From DATESN01 sp035270785 (GTDB lineage Bacteria; Bacillota; Clostridia; Lachnospirales; Lachnospiraceae): a stretch of 16,721 bases of DNA. The position numbers and the translations under genes were made by a program. Of this stretch, positions 1 through 7,506 are shown in pieces. The notes beneath the pieces were generated by a model. That model was given only the letters and a program-made list of their open reading frames with translations, searched no databases and had not been told where the DNA came from. The stretch is taken from positions 1 to 16,721 of the forward strand of contig DATESN010000026.1 of NCBI GenBank assembly GCA_035270785.1. Direction: 5' to 3'. The first letter of the stretch is position 1. Every line of letters starts with the position of its first letter.

Positions 1-1019
1 GTAAGAAAAATCAAATCACATTGATGGGTGGAATTTTAATTATCATTGGATTTATGAGCGGATTAGGTTTTAAAAATGAAAGTTTAGCGATGTGGTCCTT
101 TGCTATTGCTTCTATTTTAGGGGTTGCACCAATTGCAATACAAGCCTATCAAGCACTTAAAGTAAAAGTTGTTAGTATTGATGTATTGGTTACCATGGCG
201 GTAATAGGAGCATTTATCATTAAAAACCTTGAAGAATCGGCTATTGTTACATTCTTATTTTTATTTGGAGCGTATTTAGAACAGCGTACCCTGATTAAAA
301 CACGTTCAGCAATTAAGGAATTAACAGAAATGGCACCAGAAAGTGCTATGAAACAAATGGAAAACGGTGATTTTATAGATGTTGAAGTGGATGAAGTCGA
401 CGTAGGGGATGTTTTACTTGTTAAAACAGGTGCAAAAGTTCCAGTGGATGGTATTGTTTTAACAGGAGAAGGTCTTATTAATGAAGCAAGTATTACGGGA
501 GAATCATTCCCCGTAACGAAAAGGAAAGATTCGAGAGTTTTTGCAGGAACCATTCTAGAAAATGGTACCATTCAGATTGTTGCAGAGCGTGTAGGAGAAG
601 ATACTACGTTTGGTAAAATTATTGAGCTAGTGGAAGAAGCAGAGGACTCAAAATCAGAAGCGGAACGTTTTATTGATAGGTTCTCTAAATACTACACTCC
701 AGCCGTATTAGTGTTATCCATTGTGGTATGGATATTTTCATGTGATCTTGAGCTTGCAATAACAATATTAGTACTAGGATGTCCTGGAGCATTAGTAATT
801 GGGATACCTGTTTCAAATGTTGCAGGTATTGGTAATGGTGCTAGGCATGGTGTTTTGTTAAAAGGAAGTGTTGAAAAAGAAAATGTCAGTGTATCATTTA
901 ACTCAAGTAAAGTTAAATTAAGTTTTGATCATGAAAAGATATCAATCAAAGAAATCGAAAATACCATTGATAAACTTGGATATGAAATTAAAAAAGTGCA
1001 AGTGAAATCTATTTCATGA
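1..1019 (+). pseudogene. Truncated heavy-metal P1B-type ATPase fused to an HMA-domain remnant
   Basis: The reading frame is open to the left edge, so the gene starts outside the window; the TTG/ATG pair at 21-26 lies inside the protein. Visible parts are membrane helices, an actuator domain with the TGES motif (SITGESFPV) and the metal-binding helix with CPG in place of CPC (LGCPGALVIG), followed by the usual run up to GVLLKGS. In this family a DKTGT phosphorylation site, a nucleotide-binding domain and a GDGxND hinge should follow. All are absent. From about base 870 the frame continues into about 45 residues that read like the second half of an HMA domain (VSVSF..., ending KLGYEI), without its CxxC. 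I infer a deletion that joined the ATPase to a downstream HMA protein. It cannot be an active pump. The metal it once moved cannot be told from the sequence. Confidence 0.85.
880..1019 (+). pseudogene. C-terminal half of a heavy-metal-associated (HMA) domain
   Basis: Residues from about ENVSVSF to the stop match the later beta-alpha-beta portion of a CopZ/ATPase-type HMA domain: a V-V-F strand, a hydrophobic KVKLSF strand, a helix IKEIENTIDKL, and the closing GYEI. The metal-binding MxCxxC loop that should lie before it is missing. The stop is followed after 13 bases by the regulator start, so the intact ancestor was probably a small HMA protein (or an HMA-bearing gene) directly upstream of the regulator. 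It is now read in frame with the ATPase fragment. Confidence 0.6.
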
Positions 1020-1032
1020 AAGGAGAGGTCGG

Positions 1033-1514
1033 ATGGCTAGAAAAGAATTGTGTTCCCATGATGCATGTATAGCAGTGGTTCCGATTTTTAATCATTTAGA
1101 AAAAGAAAAAATGGAAGAAATTATGGGTGTAACAAAGTCAACCTCCTTTAAAAAGGAAGAGATAATTTACCGAGAAGGAGACACCTCTGATTCTTTGTAT
1201 ATTGTAAGTAGTGGTAAGGTTCGAATCTATCGTCTATCTGAGTCTGGAAAAATGCAATTAGTAAGAATTTTATATCCAGGAGATTTTACAGGAGAATTAG
1301 CGTTATTTCTAGATGAATGTGTAGAAAGCGAAAATAACTCCATGGAAATTGTATTGCCAATGAATAAAAAGATTTAGCTTCCTATTTAGGTACAACGCCA
1401 GAAACCATTAGCAGAAAATTGGCGGAACTTGAGGATAACGGATATATCAAGCAGAAAGAAGGAAAAAAGATAGAGATCTTGGATCTAGAAGAGCTGTTGA
1501 TGATTAGTCCTTAA
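1033..1514 (+). pseudogene. Crp/Fnr-family regulator, internally deleted and frameshifted
   Basis: The first frame (1033-1377) gives a short N-terminal segment with a CxHxxC cluster (C7, H9, C12), then the start of a cyclic-nucleotide-binding-type beta barrel ending at GELALFLDE. It then jumps straight to CVESENNSMEIVLPMNKK, which belongs to the end of the long dimerisation helix and the linker to the DNA-binding domain. Roughly 60-80 residues are therefore missing. At 1366-1371 the frame shifts: the run of five A's needs one more A to restore the continuation. In the other frame (1371-1514) a full winged helix follows, LASYLGTTPETISRKLAEL with a C-terminal LEELLMISP, ending at TAA 1512. Such regulators often sit beside metal ATPase genes, so this was probably the local regulator. 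As written it makes a 114-residue protein without a DNA-binding domain. Confidence 0.88.
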
Positions 1515-1611
1515 ATCAGGAAGGCAGTTGCACATTCCATTCCCATCAGCCATCATATAAAAGTTTTTCACGGAAATCTGTTGGAAGTTAGAAATGGGAT
1601 TTAAAGATTTG

Positions 1612-1653
1612 GCATCTAATCACAGGAATAAGGTGGTTAGATGCTTTTTCTTC
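1612..1653 (+). terminator. Intrinsic terminator after the broken regulator
   Basis: A 12-bp stem GCATCTAATCAC / GTGGTTAGATGC, with one G-U wobble and a nine-base loop, is followed directly by TTTTTCTTCT. It ends the decayed metal locus on the + strand and insulates the sensor gene downstream. Confidence 0.9.
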
Positions 1654-1710
1654 TAATAAAATAAAGTTGTAAAAAACTATTCAAATGTCATGAGTATCAT
1701 TAGAAAAATG

Positions 1711-1739
1711 TTGTGAAATTTATCGAAATATCGTAGAAT
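1711..1739 (+). promoter_or_regulatory. Candidate sigma-A promoter for the GGDEF sensor
   Basis: TTGTGA (1711-1716) and TAGAAT (1734-1739) are separated by 17 bases. A second TATAAT at 1751-1756 has no good -35 partner. The spacer contains two close copies of TATCG, which may or may not matter. Confidence 0.45.
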
Positions 1740-1859
1740 TTGTTTAACAATATAATATAAACAACTACATTAGTAAAGGCTTATATTTTATTAAATTGTA
1801 AGAACACTTAGGGCAGAATAAGTTTCAATCTTGCTCTAACGACATCAGGAGGAAATGAT

Positions 1860-4133
1860 ATGCAAGATTGGAAAATTAGAAAAAAAATATTGTTTATCAT
1901 TATAATTTCATTTGTTTTAGTTTTTGTAATTATAACATGGGATTTATTTAAAGAGGATAAGTATAATAAAAGAAATTTAGTTATTTTAGAAAATAATATT
2001 AGGGAAGATTACGATCAATTGTTAAAAAATCAAATTTTTACAGTGGTTTCTATGATTGATAATTTGAAAAACCAATATGAAGATGAACATTTATCAGAGA
2101 AAGAGATCAAAAATAAAATAGCAGATACTATTAGAAACCTAAGATATGGTGATACAGGGTATTATTGGATAGATACTTCAGATGGAACAAATGTTGTTTT
2201 ATATGGAAGTGATTCAGAGGGAATTAATAGGTATGATTTAACAGATGATACGGGAAAATATATAGTGAAAGAGACAATAGAAAAAGCAAAGGCGGGCGGC
2301 GGATTTACCGACTATTACTTTCCAAAAGTAGGGGAAAAAGAACCTCAGCCTAAAAGAGCATATAGCGCATATTATGAAAGTTTCGATTGGATAATAGGCA
2401 CGGGAATTTATATGGATTCCATTGGAAATATTATTACTAATAAAATTACAGAAGAAAAAGAGTTGTTACGAAAACATGTAGTAGAGCATATGATCATAAT
2501 AGGTGGACTATTTATTTTTATTATAATCGCAAATATGCTAATAACAAAAAGTTTGATTGATCCAATGCTATTTGCAAGTATGTATGCCCATGATGTATCA
2601 CAGTCGAAATTTAATACGGTGATTCCTAGGAACTTTTTGAAGAGAAAAGATGAAATTGGAGTTCTTATCTGTTCTCTTCATGAGATGAATTTATCCATCA
2701 TGAAAAATATGAAAGAAAAAGAAGATAGTAATATTAAATTAAATAAAGATAATGATTTTTTAAATATTATTTTAAAATCCATAGGAGATGGCATTGTTGT
2801 ATTAGATAGTGATTGCAAAGTTCAAATTATTAACGAAGCGGTAAGTAATCAATTTCATATAAAACCTTGTGATATACTTGGAAATGATTTTAATGTAGTA
2901 TTTAATTTTAAAGATATCAATAAAAGAGTAATGGATAAGAATATCGAAGATAATAGGAAGAGAGAATACTTTTTGTGTAGCAATGACATAGAATTGTTTG
3001 TGGAAGGAAGTTTTTGGAGAATTGTAAACGAAAATAAAAAATCAGATGGGCATGTTTATGTGTTTCAAAATATTAATGAGAGACTTTTAAAAAATCAAGA
3101 AATACAGTATTTAAATTATCACGACCAACTGACTGGTTTGCATAATAGAAGATTCTTTGAAATAAAGTTTAATGAATTATTAGATAATAAATATTTTCCG
3201 TTGGGGCTTGTAGTAGCCGATCTAAATGCATTAAAGCTTTTAAATGATTCACTAGGTCACTTAATAGGGGATGAATTGATTGCTACTTTTTCAGATGTAT
3301 TAAAAAAAGAATTTTCTGATGCAGAGACGATAGCACGCATTGGTGGAGATGAATTTGCTATATTAGTTCCGAATATAGAAGAAAAGGTTTTGTCGAAAAG
3401 GTTAACAGATATAAAACTAGAATTAGCTAAGCATCAGATTCGAAATTTTCCTATCTCCGCAGCATTTGGATGTGCAGTACATACTAGTAGTGTGATTTCA
3501 TTTGCAGAGACTTTTAAAGAAGCAGATGAAAAAATGTATAAAGATAAAATGATAGATAACTCTATCGTTAAGAATAGAATATTAGCTTCTATAGTACAGA
3601 GATATTTTGAATTAGTTCCTGTGAAAAAGAAGGAAGTATACGAATCAATTGGACTTGCCAAAAAATTTGGTGTTATTTTAAAATTAGATCAATCGATGAT
3701 TAAAAGAATGGGAAAAGCGGCTTTAGTATATGATATAGGTAATGTTTTAATGGAATATGATTACTTTTCTCAAAATCGTAAACTAACAGAAAAAGAGAAA
3801 GAGGAAATACAGACGCATCCAGCTTCAGCATTTCATATTTTAAAAAATATTATAGATTATATTGATGTAGCAGAAATTGTTTTATGTCATCATGAAAATG
3901 TGGATGGAACAGGTTATCCAAGGGGTCTAGAGGGCAAGCAAATTCCATTTGAATCTAAAATATTGTCATTGGTAACAGATTATTGTGCAATGGGATCACA
4001 AAGGGCGTATAGACCGACATTAACAAAAAAAGAAGCAATGTGTGAAATTGAAAAGAATATTGGTTTAAGATATGACCAGGAACTTTCTTTTTCATTTTTA
4101 AAAATGCTAGGAAGTATGGATGAGAAATTATAA
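1860..4133 (+). CDS. Membrane sensor with Cache, PAS, GGDEF and degenerate HD-GYP-like domains
   Basis: The 757-residue protein has TM1 at about 10-27, an extracellular single-Cache (sCache_2-like) domain at about 45-187 (GDTGYYWI, then the FDWIIGTGIYMD ending), TM2 at about 211-229 and a short linker/HAMP-like stretch. A PAS domain lies at about 300-405. The GGDEF domain (about 413-565) has an exact GGDEF signature (495-499) and the substrate-binding DLNALKLLND segment, so diguanylate cyclase activity is likely. The RxxD inhibition site expected before GGDEF is absent. The C-terminus (about 575-757) aligns by eye with HD-GYP phosphodiesterases: HP (653-654), HHE (677-679), DGTGYP (682-687), D707 and RAYRPTLTKKEA. 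The HD pair is YD (624-625), the following GK is GN, and the first-helix His also appears replaced by Tyr. I infer that it makes c-di-GMP and that the HD-GYP part is inactive or regulatory. The ligand sensed is unknown. The start is set by AGGAGG seven bases upstream. Confidence 0.9.
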   Translation: MQDWKIRKKILFIIIISFVLVFVIITWDLFKEDKYNKRNLVILENNIREDYDQLLKNQIFTVVSMIDNLKNQYEDEHLSEKEIKNKIADTIRNLRYGDTGYYWIDTSDGTNVVLYGSDSEGINRYDLTDDTGKYIVKETIEKAKAGGGFTDYYFPKVGEKEPQPKRAYSAYYESFDWIIGTGIYMDSIGNIITNKITEEKELLRKHVVEHMIIIGGLFIFIIIANMLITKSLIDPMLFASMYAHDVSQSKFNTVIPRNFLKRKDEIGVLICSLHEMNLSIMKNMKEKEDSNIKLNKDNDFLNIILKSIGDGIVVLDSDCKVQIINEAVSNQFHIKPCDILGNDFNVVFNFKDINKRVMDKNIEDNRKREYFLCSNDIELFVEGSFWRIVNENKKSDGHVYVFQNINERLLKNQEIQYLNYHDQLTGLHNRRFFEIKFNELLDNKYFPLGLVVADLNALKLLNDSLGHLIGDELIATFSDVLKKEFSDAETIARIGGDEFAILVPNIEEKVLSKRLTDIKLELAKHQIRNFPISAAFGCAVHTSSVISFAETFKEADEKMYKDKMIDNSIVKNRILASIVQRYFELVPVKKKEVYESIGLAKKFGVILKLDQSMIKRMGKAALVYDIGNVLMEYDYFSQNRKLTEKEKEEIQTHPASAFHILKNIIDYIDVAEIVLCHHENVDGTGYPRGLEGKQIPFESKILSLVTDYCAMGSQRAYRPTLTKKEAMCEIEKNIGLRYDQELSFSFLKMLGSMDEKL

Positions 4134-4160
4134 ATAGTAACTAATAAAGGAGGCACGAGA

Positions 4161-5690
4161 ATGAAACAGGAGAATCATATTTATATTGCGATTGATCTGA
4201 AATCTTTCTATGCCTCAGTGGAATGTGTGGAGCGTGGGCTTGACCCATTAACGACAAATCTCGTAGTCGCAGATGCAAGCCGGACAGAAAAAACAATTTG
4301 CCTAGCAGTAACACCTTCCTTAAAAGCATTTGGTATTTCTGGAAGAGCAAGATTATTTGAAGTTGTGCAGAAAGTGAAAGAAGTAAATGCCAGTAGAAGG
4401 AGCAAAGCACCAAATCGTTTCTTTACGGGGTCTTCTTTTGATGATACAAAATTAAAAGAATTACCCGAATTGTCAGTGGATTATATTACAGCACCACCGA
4501 GAATGGCAATGTATATGGAATATAGTACAAGGATTTACAATATCTATTTGAAATATGTTGCACCAGAGGATATTCATGTCTATTCTATTGATGAGGTATT
4601 TATGGATGTGACACACTATTTGCAGACAGTAAATCTTTCAGCAAGAGAATTTACAATGAAGATGATCCAGGAGGTTTTTCAAACAATAGGAATCACTGCA
4701 ACGGCAGGGATAGGTACAAACCTTTATCTTTGCAAAATTGCAATGGATATTGTGGCAAAACGCATGCCAGCGGATCAGGATGGAGTGCGTATCGCAGAAC
4801 TAAACGAAATGTCATATCGAAGAATTCTTTGGACACATAAACCACTGACAGATTTCTGGCGAGTTGGTAAGGGATATGCCAAAAAATTAGAAGAAAATGG
4901 AATGGTTACAATGGGAGATGTGGCAAGATGCTCCATTGGAAAGAAGAATGAATATTACAATGAAGATTTACTATATAAGTTATTTGGAATTAATGCAGAA
5001 CTTTTAATAGACCATGCGTGGGGGTATGAACCATGTACAATGACAAATGTAAAAACATACAAGCCAGCTACAAACAGTATTAGTTCCGGTCAAGTGTTGC
5101 ATTGCCCGTATCATTACGAAAAAGCAAGACTTATTGTACGTGAAATGACAGATCTCCTTGTGCTTGATCTAGTGGATAAGAAACTTGTAACCGATCAAAT
5201 GGTTTTGACAGTTGGCTATGATATTGAAAATCTAAGTAATCCAGAAAAAAGACAAAAATACCAAGGACTAATAACCACAGACAACTATGGACGTCAGGTT
5301 CCAAAACATGCGCATGGAACAGGTAATCTAAGTAGACAGACATCATCTACAAAGTTAATTATGGATACTGTTATGGATTTATATACCCGGATTGTAGATG
5401 AAAGTTTATTGGTGAGAAGAATCAATATTACGGCAAACCATGTTGTGGATGAAAACATGGCAGTGAAAGAGCAATCTTATGAACAGCTTGATTTGTTTAC
5501 TGATTATGAAGATAGACAAAAGGAAAAAGAAGAAGAGGATGCTACTTTGTTACGAGAAAAGAAGATGCAACTTGCTATTCTTGATATAAAGAAAAAGTAT
5601 GGAAAAAATGCGATACTGAAAGGAACAAACTTAGAAGACGGAGCCATGACAATAGAAAGAAATGAGCAAGTCGGAGGTCATAAGGCATAA
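4161..5690 (+). CDS. Y-family DNA polymerase, UvrX/YqjW type
   Basis: The 509-residue protein is a translesion polymerase of the UmuC/DinB superfamily. The catalytic carboxylates are visible: D12 in the IDLKSFYASVE motif (Y17 at the steric-gate position) and D144-E145 in YSIDEVFMD. The thumb region with helix-hairpin-helix (FWRVGKGYAKKLEENGM) and the little-finger domain follow. Near the C-terminus QLDLF (442-446) matches the beta sliding-clamp binding motif. The length and the insert around NRFFTGSSFDD resemble the UvrX/YqjW branch common on Firmicute mobile elements and chromosomes, rather than the shorter DinB (about 350-420 residues). A GGAGG site precedes the ATG. The YolD-like gene follows 42 bases later. 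I saw no clear LexA box upstream, so SOS control is not shown. All key residues are intact. Confidence 0.93.
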   Translation: MKQENHIYIAIDLKSFYASVECVERGLDPLTTNLVVADASRTEKTICLAVTPSLKAFGISGRARLFEVVQKVKEVNASRRSKAPNRFFTGSSFDDTKLKELPELSVDYITAPPRMAMYMEYSTRIYNIYLKYVAPEDIHVYSIDEVFMDVTHYLQTVNLSAREFTMKMIQEVFQTIGITATAGIGTNLYLCKIAMDIVAKRMPADQDGVRIAELNEMSYRRILWTHKPLTDFWRVGKGYAKKLEENGMVTMGDVARCSIGKKNEYYNEDLLYKLFGINAELLIDHAWGYEPCTMTNVKTYKPATNSISSGQVLHCPYHYEKARLIVREMTDLLVLDLVDKKLVTDQMVLTVGYDIENLSNPEKRQKYQGLITTDNYGRQVPKHAHGTGNLSRQTSSTKLIMDTVMDLYTRIVDESLLVRRINITANHVVDENMAVKEQSYEQLDLFTDYEDRQKEKEEEDATLLREKKMQLAILDIKKKYGKNAILKGTNLEDGAMTIERNEQVGGHKA

Positions 5691-5732
5691 AACAAAAAAT
5701 GCATCACATTTGAATCTTAAAAAGGACAAGAA

Positions 5733-6173
5733 ATGAAAGAGGACAACAAAGACAACAAAGACAAGCATCCCTATGATGACATCATAGACTTACCGCATCC
5801 TATCTCTTATACCCACGTTCAGATGTCTATCCATGACCGTGCGGCACAATTTTCTCCATTTGCTGCTTTGACAGGTTTCAATGGGGCAATCAAAGAGACG
5901 GCCAGACTGACGGACCAGAAAATAGAGTTAGATGAGACAGAAAAAACCATACTAGATGAAAAGCTAGGAATGATTCGGGAGCAATTAAGCAAACCGCTTG
6001 ATGTTGAATTTACTTTTTTTCAACAGGATGAAAGGAAGGAAGGCGGAACCTATCTTTCTATAGTGGGAAGGGTAAAAAGAATGGATGCATATATTCGAGC
6101 CGTAATCATGGAGGATGGGACAAGGATACCAATTGAGGATATTGTGGATATAAATATAGGGGACAAGGAATGA
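5733..6173 (+). CDS. YolD-like protein, partner of the Y-family polymerase
   Basis: The 146-residue soluble protein carries the hallmark of the YolD-like family, IHDRAAQFSPFAALTGF, at about residues 32-48, followed by a helical segment with many charged residues. A beta-rich C-terminal part ends in a VDIN segment. YolD genes are typically paired with UvrX-type polymerases (yolD-uvrX and yqjX-yqjW in Bacillus subtilis). Here the order is polymerase first. The biochemical role of the family is not settled; an accessory role for the polymerase is inferred from pairing. The N-terminus is very polar, with a short in-frame 9-base repeat encoding DNK. The ribosome site is a modest AAAAGGAC. Confidence 0.88.
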   Translation: MKEDNKDNKDKHPYDDIIDLPHPISYTHVQMSIHDRAAQFSPFAALTGFNGAIKETARLTDQKIELDETEKTILDEKLGMIREQLSKPLDVEFTFFQQDERKEGGTYLSIVGRVKRMDAYIRAVIMEDGTRIPIEDIVDINIGDKE

Positions 6174-6188
6174 ATATTCAAAACCCAC

Positions 6189-6218
6189 TTGTATATAGGT
6201 ATTCCTTTCCTATATAAT
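6189..6218 (+). promoter_or_regulatory. Sigma-A type promoter before the hemerythrin gene
   Basis: TTGTAT (6189-6194), an 18-base spacer and a consensus TATAAT (6213-6218) lie just after the YolD-like stop. Transcription would begin about 6225 and give a leader of about 60 bases. I see no terminator until well past the nucleoside genes, so this may drive hemerythrin and udp-deoD-deoC-deoB together. Confidence 0.65.
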
Positions 6219-6244
6219 ATTAATGTAAGAAAAATATCTATTTT

Positions 6245-6268
6245 CCGCTTAAATGAAAGCGGTATACC
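6245..6268 (+). promoter_or_regulatory. Leader hairpin and palindrome upstream of the hemerythrin gene
   Basis: CCGCTT (6245-6250) pairs perfectly with AAGCGG (6257-6262) around a six-base loop. It is directly joined to a perfect GGTATACC palindrome (6261-6268). It lies in the expected leader, just before the ribosome site AAGGAG. It could be an operator or an mRNA structure; there is no T-run, so it is not a terminator. Confidence 0.4.
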
Positions 6269-6284
6269 GTAAGGAGAATCTATA

Positions 6285-6680
6285 ATGTACGAATTAAAGA
6301 GCCAGTATTTAACTGGAATGGAAATGATTGATAATCACCACCGTAGAATCTTTAAATTAGCGGATGAAGCATATCAATTGCTAAAAGATGAAAATATGTT
6401 ATTTAAAGATGAGAAATTATTGAATATTGTAAAAGGATTACAGGATTATACAAAGTATCATTTTGCAGAAGAAGAAACTTATATGGAAAGTATTCATTAC
6501 TTAGATTTGGACTCACAGAAAAATCAACATCAAGGATTTATTGAGGAACTAGATAAGTTGAATCAGGAAATGGATCAGATATCATTAGGAAATCAAGACG
6601 AGTTAATTTTGAAGATTTTGAATTACCTTACAAGCTGGTTGCAAAACCATATTGAAATTTCAGATATGCTAATTAAATAA
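6285..6680 (+). CDS. Bacteriohemerythrin-like four-helix protein with one ligand changed
   Basis: The 131-residue single-domain protein has the usual size of a stand-alone bacterial hemerythrin (O2-binding or O2-sensing diiron protein). Ligand positions seen: H19 in IDNHH (helix A), H59 and E63 in YHFAEEE (helix B), H82 in NQHQGF (helix C), and H122 and D127 in NHIEISD (helix D). The first His of the helix C HxxxH pair is Gln78 (codon CAG, 6516-6518), so one of seven canonical iron ligands is missing. The fold and hydrophobic pattern are otherwise intact. It could still bind iron with altered chemistry, bind one iron, or act in another way. It begins behind its own promoter and ends 19 bases before udp with no terminator between, so it is probably co-transcribed with nucleoside catabolism genes. 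The function in that setting is not known. Confidence 0.88.
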   Translation: MYELKSQYLTGMEMIDNHHRRIFKLADEAYQLLKDENMLFKDEKLLNIVKGLQDYTKYHFAEEETYMESIHYLDLDSQKNQHQGFIEELDKLNQEMDQISLGNQDELILKILNYLTSWLQNHIEISDMLIK

Positions 6681-6699
6681 TGGAAGAAAGGGGAAATAA

Positions 6700-7506
6700 A
6701 TGATTGATTATTCGGAAGGAACTGGAAGACAATATCATGTTCAGTTAAAACCAGGAGATGTTGGTAAATATGTTATTATGCCAGGTGACCCGAAAAGATG
6801 TGCTAAAATAGCCGAATACTTTACCGATGCAATTTTGATTGCGGATAGTCGAGAATATGTTACCTATACCGGTTATCTTGATGGGGTGAAAGTAAGCGTG
6901 ACATCTACTGGAATTGGAGGGCCATCTGCATCTATCGCATTAGAAGAGTTAGTTAACTGTGGGGCTGAAACATTTGTGCGTGTTGGCACTTGTGGCGGTA
7001 TGCAGGATGAAGTAATGGGTGGTGATCTTGTAATTGCAAGTGGGGCTATTCGTATGGAAGGAACTAGCAAAGAATATGCACCAATTGAGTTTCCAGCAGT
7101 TCCAAACGTATATGTTATGAATGCACTCATGAATGCAGCAAAAGAAGTTGGAAGTAAATACCACGTGGGGGTTGTTCAGTGTAAAGATTCTTTTTATGGA
7201 CAACATACACCAGAAATAAAACCGGTAAGCTACGAGCTGATGAATAAATGGGAAGCATGGTTACGTTGTGGCTGTCTTGCATCAGAAATGGAATCAGCTG
7301 CGTTGTTTGTGGTAGGGAGTTACTTAAGAGTTCAAGTAGGTTCTATTTTTCTTGTTGTTGCTAATCAAGAAAGATCAAAAAAAGGATTATCCAATCCACA
7401 GGTTCATGATACAGGGTTAGCGATACAAGTAGCCGTAGAAGCAATCCGAAAGCTGATCAAAGAGGAGGTAGGAAAAGAAAATGGAAAAGACACCAACCGC
7501 TCATAA
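6700..7506 (+). CDS. udp: Uridine phosphorylase
   Basis: The 268-residue protein belongs to the NP-I nucleoside phosphorylase family. It catalyses phosphorolysis of uridine (often also deoxyuridine or thymidine) to uracil and ribose-1-phosphate in the cytoplasm. Supporting segments are the phosphate-binding VIMPGDPKRC near residues 25-34, STGIGGPSASIALEEL, the RVGTCGGMQ motif, the EFPAVPNV region typical of Udp, and CLASEMESAAL, which positions the ribose. The IFLVVANQERSKKG segment stands where Udp enzymes have VIVNR-type sequence. The ribosome site GAAAGGGG precedes the ATG. The gene overlaps deoD by 26 bases, so the two are translationally coupled. The family could in principle include related pyrimidine-nucleoside specificity, but Udp is the best call. 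Confidence 0.92.
   Translation: MIDYSEGTGRQYHVQLKPGDVGKYVIMPGDPKRCAKIAEYFTDAILIADSREYVTYTGYLDGVKVSVTSTGIGGPSASIALEELVNCGAETFVRVGTCGGMQDEVMGGDLVIASGAIRMEGTSKEYAPIEFPAVPNVYVMNALMNAAKEVGSKYHVGVVQCKDSFYGQHTPEIKPVSYELMNKWEAWLRCGCLASEMESAALFVVGSYLRVQVGSIFLVVANQERSKKGLSNPQVHDTGLAIQVAVEAIRKLIKEEVGKENGKDTNRS

Larger units (their letters stand above)
1515..1859. other. Intergenic region with terminator, promoter and leader
   Basis: No coding frame is credible here. The left part holds nothing I recognise up to a strong terminator hairpin (1612-1653). Very A/T-rich DNA with a candidate promoter (1711-1739) follows, then about 120 bases of leader. The leader includes a modest imperfect hairpin near 1809-1837 (AGGGCA pairing with TGCTCT) and an AGGAGG ribosome site at 1847-1852, seven bases before the next ATG. 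I looked for a c-di-GMP riboswitch, because the next gene handles c-di-GMP, and saw no match to the conserved core. Confidence 0.6.

Noticed and set aside
149..571. 140-residue minus-strand open frame opposite the ATPase fragment
   Set aside because: It is antisense to a clear family match, has low-complexity Ser/Thr-rich composition and no start context. It is a shadow frame.
1741..1859. Possible c-di-GMP riboswitch in the leader of the first cyclase gene
   Set aside because: Only a weak imperfect hairpin is present. The conserved GEMM-I or GEMM-II core bases could not be found by eye.
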